A stretch of 64,000 bases of DNA, from the NCBI GenBank assembly GCA_965221595.1, contig OZ244900.1:434001-498000 (forward strand), in the 5' to 3' direction. The notes beneath the pieces are model-generated. The model was not told where the DNA came from. It saw only the letters and a program-made list of their open reading frames with translations, and searched no databases. Below are positions 33,431-41,572 of the stretch, one piece after another (position 1 is the first letter of the stretch; the number at the start of each line of letters is the position of its first letter). The translations under genes and the position numbers were made by a program. This DNA comes from JAAXGX01 sp965221595 (GTDB lineage Bacteria; Acidobacteriota; Vicinamibacteria; Vicinamibacterales; UBA8438).

Positions 33431-34852
33431 CTACTGCTGGTCCTGCGAGGCGGCGAACACCGGGCTGCCGCCCCGCGCGGCGACCTCCGCCTCGAACTCC
33501 TCTTCGGTCAGGTAGATGAGGCGCGGCAGGTTGTAGAACATGTCGTCGATGGAGCGGTTGCCCCAACCCTTCCAGTTGCGCGGATCGACCACGTTGCGGT
33601 TGCTGCCGGAGTTGTCGTACCACGCCATCAGGTGCATGACGGTGCCGGCCGGCAGCAGCGGCGCCGCGTGGTCCTCGTAGACGTACACCTTCACCCAGTT
33701 GTGGTCGTAGTCGGCGCAATTGAGCATCTCGCGCGTGTTGTTGGGGTAGAGCGCCTCGATGCACATGCGCACACCGCTCGAATGCAGATGCGGCTCGAAC
33801 GTCATCAGCCGCGCCGGTTGTTCGAGCCGGTAGAACCCGTCGCGGTACACGTCGGCATCGTTCGACGGGATGTCGAGCGCGAAGTCGAAGGCCCCCGCCA
33901 TCGCTTGCGACCGCTGCCGGTACCTGGGCTCGTAGCCTTCCGGATGCAGGTCGAAGGCGACATCCACGCGCGCCTGCACCTCTTCGCCGATGGAGTGCAG
34001 GTGCATCGAGTCGAACGTGATGACCGAGCCGGCCGGCAGCTCGACGCCCACTCCCTCGGGATAGGTCAGCGCGTTCTGCCCCAGCTCCCACGTGAGCCGG
34101 AAGGCGTCGTCGCCGGCTGCTACCGGGCCGTTGGATTGGAGCGCCTGCTCGGGCGTCGCCGCGGTGATGACCGCGTGGTGCACCACCCACAGGTTGAGAT
34201 GGGCGCGGCCGGCGCCCTGCGGTCCCGGCGTGTCCTTGCGCACGCTCGTGTCGCCGGCCACGCGCACTTCCTTCACCTCCACCGCCTTGATGTAGCGGTC
34301 GCTGGCGAGGCCGGTGGGCGCCGGCGGATCCCACTCGCCGAACCAGTCGGCCGCGTCGGCCTCCACAGTGCCGACGCGCGACGAGACGACCAGGTCGGGC
34401 TCGCCGATTGTCCAGCCCGAGGCATCCCAGGCAATGGGCGGCGGCAGGTCGGCCGGATCTCCCTGCGGCGCGCCCGCGTCGACCCAGGCGGCGAGGGTCG
34501 CAATCTCGGCATCGCTGAGCGACGGATCGTCCTTGAAGTCCTGGATGCCGATGTTCGTGTCGATGAACCAGGGTGGCATCTCGCGGGCCGTCGTCCGGTT
34601 GCGGATCGCGCGCGCCCAGGGGCGCACGTCCGCGTAGCTGACGAGCGCCATCGGCGCGCCGCCGCCCGGCCGGTGGCAGCTCTCGCACGAGCGCTGCAGG
34701 ATGGGCGCGACGTCCCGGCTGAAGGTCACGTCCGCGTCCCGCTCCGCCGCGGTCGCTACGGACGCCGCCGCCATCGCTGCGACAAGCGCCGCCGCGAACC
34801 ACCCGCCGCGCAACCAGCCCTGCGTCCAGGCTCCCATGCCGGTCGTCTTCAT
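33431..34852 (-). CDS. Haem c / PHM-like copper monooxygenase-type protein (copy 3)
   Basis: 473 residues, first gene of the four-gene operon. Signal peptide about 10-35, haem c site C56-E-S-C59-H60. The architecture follows copies 1 and 2 but with clearly lower identity: an 11-residue insertion (S-V-R-K-D-T-P-G-P-Q-G) before the V-V-H-H motif and no C-G-N-E-T-S-C pair, which in the other two copies looks like a disulfide loop. The copper motifs are kept: V-V-H-H-A-V-I, M-H-L-H-S-I-G, F-E-P-H-L-H-S-S-G, S-I-D-D-M-F. This older paralog may have a different substrate. A 236-bp spacer separates it from the divergent RTX gene; no promoter stands out. Confidence 0.82.
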   Translation of the reverse strand: MKTTGMGAWTQGWLRGGWFAAALVAAMAAASVATAAERDADVTFSRDVAPILQRSCESCHRPGGGAPMALVSYADVRPWARAIRNRTTAREMPPWFIDTNIGIQDFKDDPSLSDAEIATLAAWVDAGAPQGDPADLPPPIAWDASGWTIGEPDLVVSSRVGTVEADAADWFGEWDPPAPTGLASDRYIKAVEVKEVRVAGDTSVRKDTPGPQGAGRAHLNLWVVHHAVITAATPEQALQSNGPVAAGDDAFRLTWELGQNALTYPEGVGVELPAGSVITFDSMHLHSIGEEVQARVDVAFDLHPEGYEPRYRQRSQAMAGAFDFALDIPSNDADVYRDGFYRLEQPARLMTFEPHLHSSGVRMCIEALYPNNTREMLNCADYDHNWVKVYVYEDHAAPLLPAGTVMHLMAWYDNSGSNRNVVDPRNWKGWGNRSIDDMFYNLPRLIYLTEEEFEAEVAARGGSPVFAASQDQQ

Positions 34853-35088
34853 TTCGCCTTCTCCCTGCAGACGTATCCTCTCGTCGCCACGAGCATCCGT
34901 CAGGGTACCATCAACACAGCGCTCGTTTCAAAGTGTCATTCCGCGTTCAGGGCGAAGTCGACCCAACGGGGGACGGCACGACGTCGATCACGATCGGCGT
35001 GGCCCGGAAAGAGCCCGGCCGCAGGCTCGGTGTTGTGGCAGAATGAGACGGCGACCTTCGTTGCAGTCACGTGTCTGAGAGGTATTCG

Positions 35089-36519
35089 ATGCCGAATCAC
35101 ATCGACGAACTGGAGCGGGATGAAGTGACCTCGGCGTTCCTGAAAGCCCTGAGCCACGACGACGACGACGATGACGATGGTGGCGGCGACGGCGACGGTG
35201 ATGGCGACGGCGACGGTGATGGCGACGGTGATGGCGATGGCGATGGCGATGGCGACGGTGATGGCGATGGCGACGGCGACGGCGACGGTGATGGCGATGG
35301 CGACGGTGATGGCGATGGTGACGGCGACGGTGATGGCGATGGCGACGGTGATGGCGACGGCGACGGTGATGGCGACGGTGATGGCGATGGCGATGGCGAC
35401 GGTGACGGCGATGGCGACGGCGATGGCGACGGCGACGGTGATGGCGACGGCGATGGCGACGGTGACGGTGACGGCGATGGCGACGGTGACGGCGATGGCG
35501 ACGGCGATGGCGACGGCGACGGTGATGGCGACGGCGATGGCGACGGTGACGGTGACGGCGATGGCGACGGTGACGGCGATGGCGACGGTGATGGCGATGG
35601 TGATGGCGATGGCGATGGTGATGGCGATGGCGATGGTGACGCCACGCTGCGGGGCGGGCCGGGCAACGACAGGCTCGACGGCGGTCCGGGGCCGGACTGG
35701 CTGGCCGGCGGTGCCGGCGACGACACGCTGCTGGGCGGTGCCGGCAGCGACACACTGAGCGGTAATGCGGGTGCGGACAGGTTGTGGGGCGGCGCCGACG
35801 CCGACGCGCTCTGGGCCGGCGAAGGTGACGACACGCTACGCGGCGGCGCGGGCAACGACAGGCTCGAAGGTGGCGACGACCGGGACTCGCTGAGCGGCGG
35901 TGACGGCCGTGACACCCTGGCGGGCAATGCCGGTGCGGACACGCTGAGCGGCAACGCGGGCGATGACAGGTTGTGGAGCGGTACCGGCAACGACGTGCTG
36001 TGGGGCGGTGCCGGCGACGACCTGCTGCACGGCGGCGCGGGCCACGACAGGCTCGCAGGCGGCGTCGGGCGGGACCTGCTGCGCGGCGGCACGGGCCGCG
36101 ACACGCTGGCGGGCAACGAGGGCGCCGACACCCTCGCCGGCCACGAGGGAGACGACCGGCTGTGGGGCGGCGGCGGCGACGACCTGCTGCACGGCGGCGC
36201 AGGCAACGACCGGCTCGACGGCGGGCAGGGTGACGATTCGCTTGCGGGTGGTGCAGGCAACGACACGCTATACGGTCGGGAAGGCAGCGACGTGTTCATG
36301 TTCGCCGCCGGTGACGGCGCCGACACGATCGTCGATTTCACGAAGGGCAGGGACAGGATCGACCTGCGCGACTACACCGCAATCACGAGCTTCGACGATC
36401 TCGACGTCAGGGAAACGGACAACGCGCTGATCATCGATCTCGGCGGCGGTGACCAAATCACCCTGATGGGTGTGGGCCTGGCCGACCTGGGCGCCGAGGA
36501 TTTCTTGTTCTTCGGCTGA
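35089..36519 (+). CDS. RTX-type calcium-binding protein with long Asp-Gly dipeptide tract
   Basis: 476 residues from ATG 35089, GAGAGGT upstream; GTG 35071 is an alternative. No N-terminal signal peptide. Residues 24-30 are seven Asp, then about 75 tandem Asp-Gly dipeptides to residue 184. The rest, residues about 185-410, is a run of RTX nonapeptides of the G-G-x-G-x-D-x-L type, about two dozen (G-G-A-G-D-D-T-L, G-N-A-G-A-D-R-L and so on). A typical RTX C-terminus follows (D-V-F-M-F-A-A-G-D-G-A-D-T-I-V-D-F) ending F-L-F-F-G, consistent with type I secretion. Calcium would fold the repeats outside the cell. No enzymatic domain is present, so it may be a structural or Ca-sponge surface protein. 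An Asp/Asn hydroxylase-family gene begins 12 bases after its stop, on the same strand. Confidence 0.85.
   Translation: MPNHIDELERDEVTSAFLKALSHDDDDDDDGGGDGDGDGDGDGDGDGDGDGDGDGDGDGDGDGDGDGDGDGDGDGDGDGDGDGDGDGDGDGDGDGDGDGDGDGDGDGDGDGDGDGDGDGDGDGDGDGDGDGDGDGDGDGDGDGDGDGDGDGDGDGDGDGDGDGDGDGDGDGDGDGDGDGDGDGDATLRGGPGNDRLDGGPGPDWLAGGAGDDTLLGGAGSDTLSGNAGADRLWGGADADALWAGEGDDTLRGGAGNDRLEGGDDRDSLSGGDGRDTLAGNAGADTLSGNAGDDRLWSGTGNDVLWGGAGDDLLHGGAGHDRLAGGVGRDLLRGGTGRDTLAGNEGADTLAGHEGDDRLWGGGGDDLLHGGAGNDRLDGGQGDDSLAGGAGNDTLYGREGSDVFMFAAGDGADTIVDFTKGRDRIDLRDYTAITSFDDLDVRETDNALIIDLGGGDQITLMGVGLADLGAEDFLFFG
35188..35640 (+). repeat. Hexanucleotide (GAY GGY)n tract encoding about 75 Asp-Gly repeats
   Basis: Over 453 bases Asp codons (GAC/GAT) and Gly codons (GGC/GGT) alternate without interruption. 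The unit is six bases, so gain or loss of units keeps the frame: slippage would change tract length, not switch the gene off. Codon choice varies between GAC/GAT and GGC/GGT along the tract and some longer blocks recur, suggesting expansion by units larger than six. It is not a CRISPR array. Confidence 0.9.
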
Positions 36520-36531
36520 TCGAGTCGCGCA

Positions 36532-37188
36532 GTGGATACCATCCTGCGGGACCCTGGAGCGGCGGTGGCGGACGAGATCACGATGCCCGTCCCGGCGCCG
36601 CACGGCGTGCGGTCGCGTTTCACGAGGATCGCGACGGGCATCGACGTGGCCCCGTTCCGGTCGGAACTCGCCGCTGCACCGAAGATGTGGCTCGTCGACA
36701 CGAGTCGCCAACGCAAGGTCCGGTGCCAGCGCGACACGCTGAACATCTTCCTGCGGGTCGCGAAGAAGCCACTCCCCCCCGGCGCCCGCAACGCGAACGA
36801 CGTGCACGAGAGCCGGACCGCACGGTCGGCGGCGCGGTTCCCGTACGCGCTGGCGTTCTGCGAGCGCATCGCCCAGCTGCAGGGGGGCGAGCTCGGCCGG
36901 GCCACGTTGGTGGCTTTGCAGCCGCGGGGGTGGGTCCGCCCGCATGTCGACGCCGGCGAGTACTATCGCGTTCGCGATCGATTCCACCTCGTCCTGCAGA
37001 GTCGCGACGGCAGTCCGCTGACCGCGGCGGGTGAAACCGTCGTGATGCAGTCCGGCGAGCTCTGGGCGTTCGACAACAAGGCCGAGCACGACGCCCGCAA
37101 CCCGACCGACGAACCCCGCGTGCACCTGATCTTCGACGTGCTGCCCCGACCCGGCCGCGGCTACTACGTCCGGCCGCCGCTGCGCTGA
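36532..37188 (+). CDS. Aspartyl/asparaginyl beta-hydroxylase-family dioxygenase
   Basis: 218 residues from GTG 36532 (ATG 36583 is an alternative; neither has a strong ribosome-binding site). The iron site of 2-oxoglutarate-dependent hydroxylases is visible: H138-x-D140 in V-R-P-H-V-D-A-G-E-Y and H186 in D-N-K-A-E-H-D-A-R-N, with R-V-H-L-I-F-D-V after it. The family hydroxylates the beta-carbon of Asp or Asn in peptides and lipopeptides. It follows the Asp-Gly/RTX gene by 12 bases on the same strand, which puts a potential Asp hydroxylase beside an extremely Asp-rich protein; cotranscription is very likely. There is no signal peptide, so modification would be cytoplasmic, before secretion. 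Its 3' end overlaps the next, convergent gene by 25 bases. Confidence 0.85.
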   Translation: MDTILRDPGAAVADEITMPVPAPHGVRSRFTRIATGIDVAPFRSELAAAPKMWLVDTSRQRKVRCQRDTLNIFLRVAKKPLPPGARNANDVHESRTARSAARFPYALAFCERIAQLQGGELGRATLVALQPRGWVRPHVDAGEYYRVRDRFHLVLQSRDGSPLTAAGETVVMQSGELWAFDNKAEHDARNPTDEPRVHLIFDVLPRPGRGYYVRPPLR

Positions 37189-38750
37189 ACGCCTCGCTGC
37201 AGCAGCTTCACGGCGGCGGCGAGCGCGTGGGCCGTCGAGTCGATGCGAATCGCGTTGTCATAGGCCTCCGTTCGCAGCGCACCCAGGAGGCGCCGGCGCC
37301 GCGAGACGTAGAAGGCGTCACGCTGGTCGCGGAACTGGAGTTGCCGCAGGGACCGCAGTCCCCGGGCGAGCGCGCGCTCGTACGTGGCAGCACGAGCGCC
37401 ATCACCCAGCGCGCGGGCCAAGGGTACGGCGTCCGCGAGCCCTTCGAGGTACGCGCCCGTGGAAGCCGCGTGCGGCGGGCCGAAGTCCGGCCGCTGCGGG
37501 TCATGGAACCGGCCCCACAGGTCCGGTGGCAGGCCGCTCGTGGGACCCCACTGTTGCATCGGCAGCAGCCAGTCGTTCATCTCGAGTGCGCAGGCGGCCA
37601 GCTCGCGCCGCTGCGTTTGCTCGAACATCGCCGCGCAAGCCTGCGTGTGCCAGGGCACGAATGCCGGATTCCGGGCGCGGGCGTGACGCTCTCGGCAACG
37701 GGTGAAGGCGGCGGTCCAGCGCTCCGGCGACGGCGCGAATCCGGCGCCGCGCCGAATGGCCTCCGCCCAGAACAACAGGGCCTCGCCGGAGTAGAAGTTC
37801 CAGTTCTCGCCGTCGCGCTCCCGCGGGAAGAAGAAAGTCCGAAATCCGACCTCGTCGTCCGCGAGAGCATCCACGCCGGCCGCCAACATGGTCAACTCGG
37901 GCTGAAACTCCGCCGGCGCCGGGCTCTCCAGAATGGCCAGCGCGGCGATCGCGGCAGCACCGAGCTTGGCGCCCGTACGCTCGACGATGGCACCGCGGCC
38001 ACCGCCGATGTCTCGGAAATAGCGTGTCAGGTTGAAGCGCAGGTTGCGCCGGGCTGCGCCGCGCGTTTCCGCGTCACCGCGCAGCGCGCCGAGACGGGCG
38101 AGCGCGAGTGACGCGAGAAAGCGGCGGATGGCATTGTCCGCGGCCGATTCCACCCCGCGGCTCGGCCAGTACTTGTAGGGCAGCGCACCGTCGGCGGCCA
38201 GGTTACGGAGCATCCAGAGCCCGCAGTCTTCGGCCACGTGCGCGACTCGATCCGCGTCGATGGATGCCGTCGGCGCAACGGGCGGCGCGCCGCGGTACAA
38301 CGCTGCCGGGCGCCCCCGATCGCTGCCGGACACCAGGAACTGGCGGGCGGAGAAGGCTCGCAGCCGGCCCTCGGCGGCGAAGCCGGCGACGTCGGCGTGC
38401 CGTCGTGTGAGGAACCGCTCCAGAACCCGTTCGAAGCTGCGGTTGGTGGCGACCATCCAGGTCGGGGCGATGCGGCAGACCTCGTCGCGATAGACAATCT
38501 CCATGCCGAGCAGACCGCGCGCGTGTGCGGAGAACACCCGCGAGAACCGGGCCGGTTCGACCGGACGGAAGTCGTGCGCCGTGCAGACCTCGACGACCGT
38601 GCCTGTGTCCGCGCCCACCTGCCGCGGCAGGTCGCGCAGGGAGACACCGTGCAGCCAGCCGGAGCGCTCCGCGCGGCCGCGTCGCCGTACGCAGAACCAG
38701 GTCGCCTCGGCCGGGGGCAGGGCGATCCGGATGCGTCGCTCGCCGGGCAT
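37164..38750 (-). CDS. Unknown protein with probable alpha/alpha-toroid domain
   Basis: 528 residues. The first 150 residues are mixed alpha/beta with no recognised domain (G-L-L-G-M-E-I-V-Y-R-D-E-V, A-P-T-W-M-V-A-T-N-R-S-F). Residues about 165-520 are helix pairs with aromatic loops typical of (alpha/alpha) toroids in glycosidases or epimerases: L-P-Y-K-Y-W-P-S-R-G, D-N-A-I-R-R-F, E-N-W-N-F-Y-S-G-E-A-L-L-F-W and A-S-T-G-A-Y-L-E-G-L. The sequence does not decide the reaction. No signal peptide, so probably cytoplasmic. It is convergent with the hydroxylase gene, overlapping 25 bases, and may or may not belong to the RTX pair. Divergent to the thiolase gene (107 bp). Confidence 0.7.
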   Translation of the reverse strand: MPGERRIRIALPPAEATWFCVRRRGRAERSGWLHGVSLRDLPRQVGADTGTVVEVCTAHDFRPVEPARFSRVFSAHARGLLGMEIVYRDEVCRIAPTWMVATNRSFERVLERFLTRRHADVAGFAAEGRLRAFSARQFLVSGSDRGRPAALYRGAPPVAPTASIDADRVAHVAEDCGLWMLRNLAADGALPYKYWPSRGVESAADNAIRRFLASLALARLGALRGDAETRGAARRNLRFNLTRYFRDIGGGRGAIVERTGAKLGAAAIAALAILESPAPAEFQPELTMLAAGVDALADDEVGFRTFFFPRERDGENWNFYSGEALLFWAEAIRRGAGFAPSPERWTAAFTRCRERHARARNPAFVPWHTQACAAMFEQTQRRELAACALEMNDWLLPMQQWGPTSGLPPDLWGRFHDPQRPDFGPPHAASTGAYLEGLADAVPLARALGDGARAATYERALARGLRSLRQLQFRDQRDAFYVSRRRRLLGALRTEAYDNAIRIDSTAHALAAAVKLLQRGVQRSGGRT

Positions 38751-38857
38751 CGTGATCAGGATAGCCGCGTCACGTCGATGGCCGTCGAGGGCTTGCGATC
38801 CGGTCGGCGCCCGGTGTCTAATGCATCGCTTGCGGCAGCAGACAAGGGAGACGACGA

Positions 38858-40045
38858 ATGGCGCGTGAAGTCGTGGTGCTCAGCGGCGCGCGAACACCGA
38901 TGGGGGGCTACGGCGGGAGTCTGAAGGACGTCCCGACCACCGCGCTGGCGGCGCACTGCGTGCGCGAGTCGGTTGCTCGCGCCGGTATCGAGGCCGGCGA
39001 CGTCGGCCACGTCGTCTTCGGCAACGTCATCCACACGGACGCGCGCGACCACTACCTGGCGCGCGTAGCCACCATCGAGGGTGGTCTGCCGCACGAGACG
39101 CCTGCGGTGACCGTGAACCGGCTGTGCGGCAGCGGCCTGCAGGCCATCGTCACGGCGGCGCAGACCATCATGCTGGGCGATGCGGACGCGGCGGTGGCCG
39201 GCGGTGCGGAGAGCATGAGCCGCAGCCCGTACATCTCGCCCTCCCTGCGCTGGGGTGCCCGCATGAACGACACGGCGCTCGTCGACATGCTGGTCGGGGC
39301 GTTGAACGATCCGTTCGACGACTGCCACATGGGCGTCACCGCCGAGAATCTGGCCGAGCGCTACAGTGTGTCGCGGGACGAGCAGGACGCGCTCGCGGTC
39401 CAGAGCCACCAGCGCGCCGGCAACGCCATCGCCCAGGGTCACTTCAAGGCGCAAATCACGCCGGTCGAGGTGCGCGTCAAGCGCGACACCGTGCAGTTCG
39501 ACACCGATGAGACCGTGCGCCCCGACAGCTCGGTCGAGAAGCTCGGCAAGCTGCGGCCGGTCTTCCAGAAGGACGGTACGGTGACCGCCGGCAACGCCTC
39601 CAGCATCAACGACGGCGCCGCCGCGGTCGTGCTCATGGAGCGCGAACTGGCGGCCAGGCGCGGGCTGCAGCCGCTGGGCCGGTTGGTGGCCTACAGCTAC
39701 GCCGGCGTCGATCCCAGATACATGGGCATCGGTCCGGTTCCGGCCGTGCGGCGGCTGCTCGACAAGACCGGACTCGGCGTCGACGACTTCGACGTCATCG
39801 AGCTGAACGAGGCGTTCGCGGCCCAGGCTCTGGCCGTCTGCCGCGAGCTGGGGCTGCCACCCGACCGCACGAACCCCAACGGCAGCGGCATCTCGCTGGG
39901 CCACCCGGTCGGCGCGACCGGCACCGTGCTGACGGTCAAGGCGCTGTACGAGCTGCAACGCACGGGCGGCACCCGCGCGCTGGTGACGATGTGCATCGGG
40001 GGCGGCCAGGGGATTGCCGCCGTCTTCGAGCGCGACGCCGCCTGA
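38858..40045 (+). CDS. Acetyl-CoA C-acetyltransferase (thiolase)
   Basis: 395 residues with AAGGGAGA before the ATG. The complete active site is visible: C90 in N-R-L-C-G-S-G-L-Q-A, H349 in G-H-P-V-G-A-T-G and C379 in C-I-G-G-G-Q-G. The positions are those of biosynthetic or degradative thiolases of normal length. It condenses two acetyl-CoA to acetoacetyl-CoA or cleaves 3-ketoacyl-CoA in the cytoplasm. The sequence alone does not separate acetoacetyl-CoA thiolase from longer-chain types. No other beta-oxidation genes are nearby, so it appears to stand alone; a hairpin follows it. Confidence 0.95.
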   Translation: MAREVVVLSGARTPMGGYGGSLKDVPTTALAAHCVRESVARAGIEAGDVGHVVFGNVIHTDARDHYLARVATIEGGLPHETPAVTVNRLCGSGLQAIVTAAQTIMLGDADAAVAGGAESMSRSPYISPSLRWGARMNDTALVDMLVGALNDPFDDCHMGVTAENLAERYSVSRDEQDALAVQSHQRAGNAIAQGHFKAQITPVEVRVKRDTVQFDTDETVRPDSSVEKLGKLRPVFQKDGTVTAGNASSINDGAAAVVLMERELAARRGLQPLGRLVAYSYAGVDPRYMGIGPVPAVRRLLDKTGLGVDDFDVIELNEAFAAQALAVCRELGLPPDRTNPNGSGISLGHPVGATGTVLTVKALYELQRTGGTRALVTMCIGGGQGIAAVFERDAA

Positions 40046-40104
40046 CCCGCCGGCGACGCTGCGCAACCCGCCGCCCGCGGCAATCCTCCGCCGCGGAGTT
40101 TCGA

Positions 40105-40140
40105 GCTCCCCCGCACCGCCAGGCGGCCGCGCGGGGGAGC
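40105..40140. terminator. Strong hairpin between thiolase and the DUF1552 gene
   Basis: GCTCCCCCGC (40105-40114) pairs with GCGGGGGAGC (40131-40140), and an inner CCGCC-A-GGCGG (40116-40126) pairs within the loop. It sits in the 103-bp gap between convergent stops. No T-run on either strand; bidirectional termination is inferred. Confidence 0.6.
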
Positions 40141-40148
40141 GACGTCGA

Positions 40149-41495
40149 TCAGATCGACAGGTTCTTCAGCATGCCGGTGCTGTCGCCGAACTTCTCCACC
40201 GGGAACCCCATCTTTTCCAGGATGGTCATGTACAGGTTCGCCAGCGGCGTGCCCTGCGGATAGCGCACGTAGCGGCCGCCCGTCACGCCGGTGGCCCGCC
40301 CGGCCACCACCGCGATCGGCAGGTCGTCGTGGAAGTGCGTGTTGCTGTCGCTGATGCCCGTTCCGTAGAGGAACAGCGTGGAGTCGAGCAGCGTGCCGTC
40401 GCCCTCGGGCGTCGCCGCCATCGTCCTCACCAGGTGCGCGAACTGCCGGAAGTGGTACTCGTTGATCTTGTGCAGCCGCTCCAGATTGGCCGGCTTGTCC
40501 TGGTGGTGCGACAGCGGGTGGTGCGAGTCCGAGACCCCGATCTCGGGATACGCCAGGACGCTCACCTCGCGCGCCAGCATGAACGTGCTGACGCGGGTCA
40601 GGTCGGTCTGGTAGGCCAGGGCCAGCAGGTCCATCATCAGCTCGGCGTGCTCGGCGTAGTCGCTCGGCGTGCCGACCGGCTGGTCCACGACCGGCAGCTC
40701 CCGCTCGCTCTGCCGCTCGGCCATTTCGATGCGCCGCTCCGCGTCGCGCACGGCGTCCAGGTACTCGTCGAGCTTGAGCCGGTCGCCCGGCCCGATCACG
40801 CGCTCGAGGTCGCTGAGCTCCGCGTTGACCGCGTCGAGGACGCTGCGGTCCTTCCGCATGCGTTCCAGCCGCGCGGCCGGGTCCGTGCTGCCGCTCGTGC
40901 CGAACAGCCGTTCGAAGACGGCGCGCGGGTTGTTCTCGATGGGCAGCGGCGTGGTCGGCGTGCGCCAAGCCACCGTGTTGGTGTACGCGCAGCTCGCTCC
41001 TGCATCGCACGAGCCGGCCATGGAATTCGACTCGATGCCCAGCTCCAGCGACGCGAGCTGGGTCTCCTTGGCCAGCTCCTGCGCGGCGATCTGGTCCATC
41101 GACACCGACGCGTAGACGTCGGCGCCGGTGGTCAGCTTGAAGGGCACGCAGGTCAGGAAGGTGCCGGCCGAGCGGGCGTGGTCCCCGCCGCCGGTCACCA
41201 GGTTCGCCGCCTCGTCGTCGAGCCCGCCACACAGCAGGACGCGATCCTCGAGACCCGCCAGCGACTGCAGCGTCGGCGGCAGCGCCGTGAGCGGTCCCAC
41301 CTGCGGCGGGGACCAGTAGGGCATCGACATCCCGTTGGGCACGTAGAACACGCCCAGCCGGCGGACCGGCGCCGCCGCGGTACGGGCGAGCGCGGTAAGT
41401 GCCGGCACCATGCTGTCGAGCAGCGGCAGCGCCAGCGTCGCGCCCAGGCCGCGCAGCACGGTGCGCCGCGGCAAATGCATCTTGCTGATGAACAT
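40149..41495 (-). CDS. DUF1552-family secreted protein
   Basis: 448 residues from ATG 41495; the longer open frame upstream is a shadow of the DUF1592-type gene. The N-terminus P-R-R-T-V-L-R-G-L-G-A-T-L-A-L-P-L-L is a twin-arginine-type signal, and DUF1552 proteins commonly begin like this. Family landmarks: F-Y-V-P-N-G-M-S-M, D-H-A-R-S-A-G-T-F-L, S-L-E-L-G-I-E, and late H-H-Q-D-K and N-T-H-F-H-D-D-L-P. In planctomycetes and acidobacteria DUF1552 genes sit beside DUF1592-type cytochromes, as here (77 bp after that gene). The fold resembles DUF1501/sulfatase-like proteins, but activity is unknown. Confidence 0.88.
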   Translation of the reverse strand: MFISKMHLPRRTVLRGLGATLALPLLDSMVPALTALARTAAAPVRRLGVFYVPNGMSMPYWSPPQVGPLTALPPTLQSLAGLEDRVLLCGGLDDEAANLVTGGGDHARSAGTFLTCVPFKLTTGADVYASVSMDQIAAQELAKETQLASLELGIESNSMAGSCDAGASCAYTNTVAWRTPTTPLPIENNPRAVFERLFGTSGSTDPAARLERMRKDRSVLDAVNAELSDLERVIGPGDRLKLDEYLDAVRDAERRIEMAERQSERELPVVDQPVGTPSDYAEHAELMMDLLALAYQTDLTRVSTFMLAREVSVLAYPEIGVSDSHHPLSHHQDKPANLERLHKINEYHFRQFAHLVRTMAATPEGDGTLLDSTLFLYGTGISDSNTHFHDDLPIAVVAGRATGVTGGRYVRYPQGTPLANLYMTILEKMGFPVEKFGDSTGMLKNLSI

Positions 41496-41572
41496 GGCTG
41501 GTCCCCTTCCCTGCGAACCGCAACGAACTGCGGCAATTATCTCCCTGCCGCCGGCGACCGCGCAACCGCCGC

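Noticed and set aside
32006..35128. Plus-strand open frame of 1040 codons over the copper monooxygenase operon
   Set aside because: It is the antisense shadow of three strongly supported minus-strand genes.
35158..35640. CRISPR-like repetitive array
   Set aside because: The repeat is a continuous six-base unit without spacers and encodes Asp-Gly.
35097..36341. Minus-strand Ser-Pro repeat protein over the RTX gene
   Set aside because: It is simply the reverse complement of the Asp-Gly tract; the plus strand has RTX motifs, a C-terminal secretion-like end and a plausible start.
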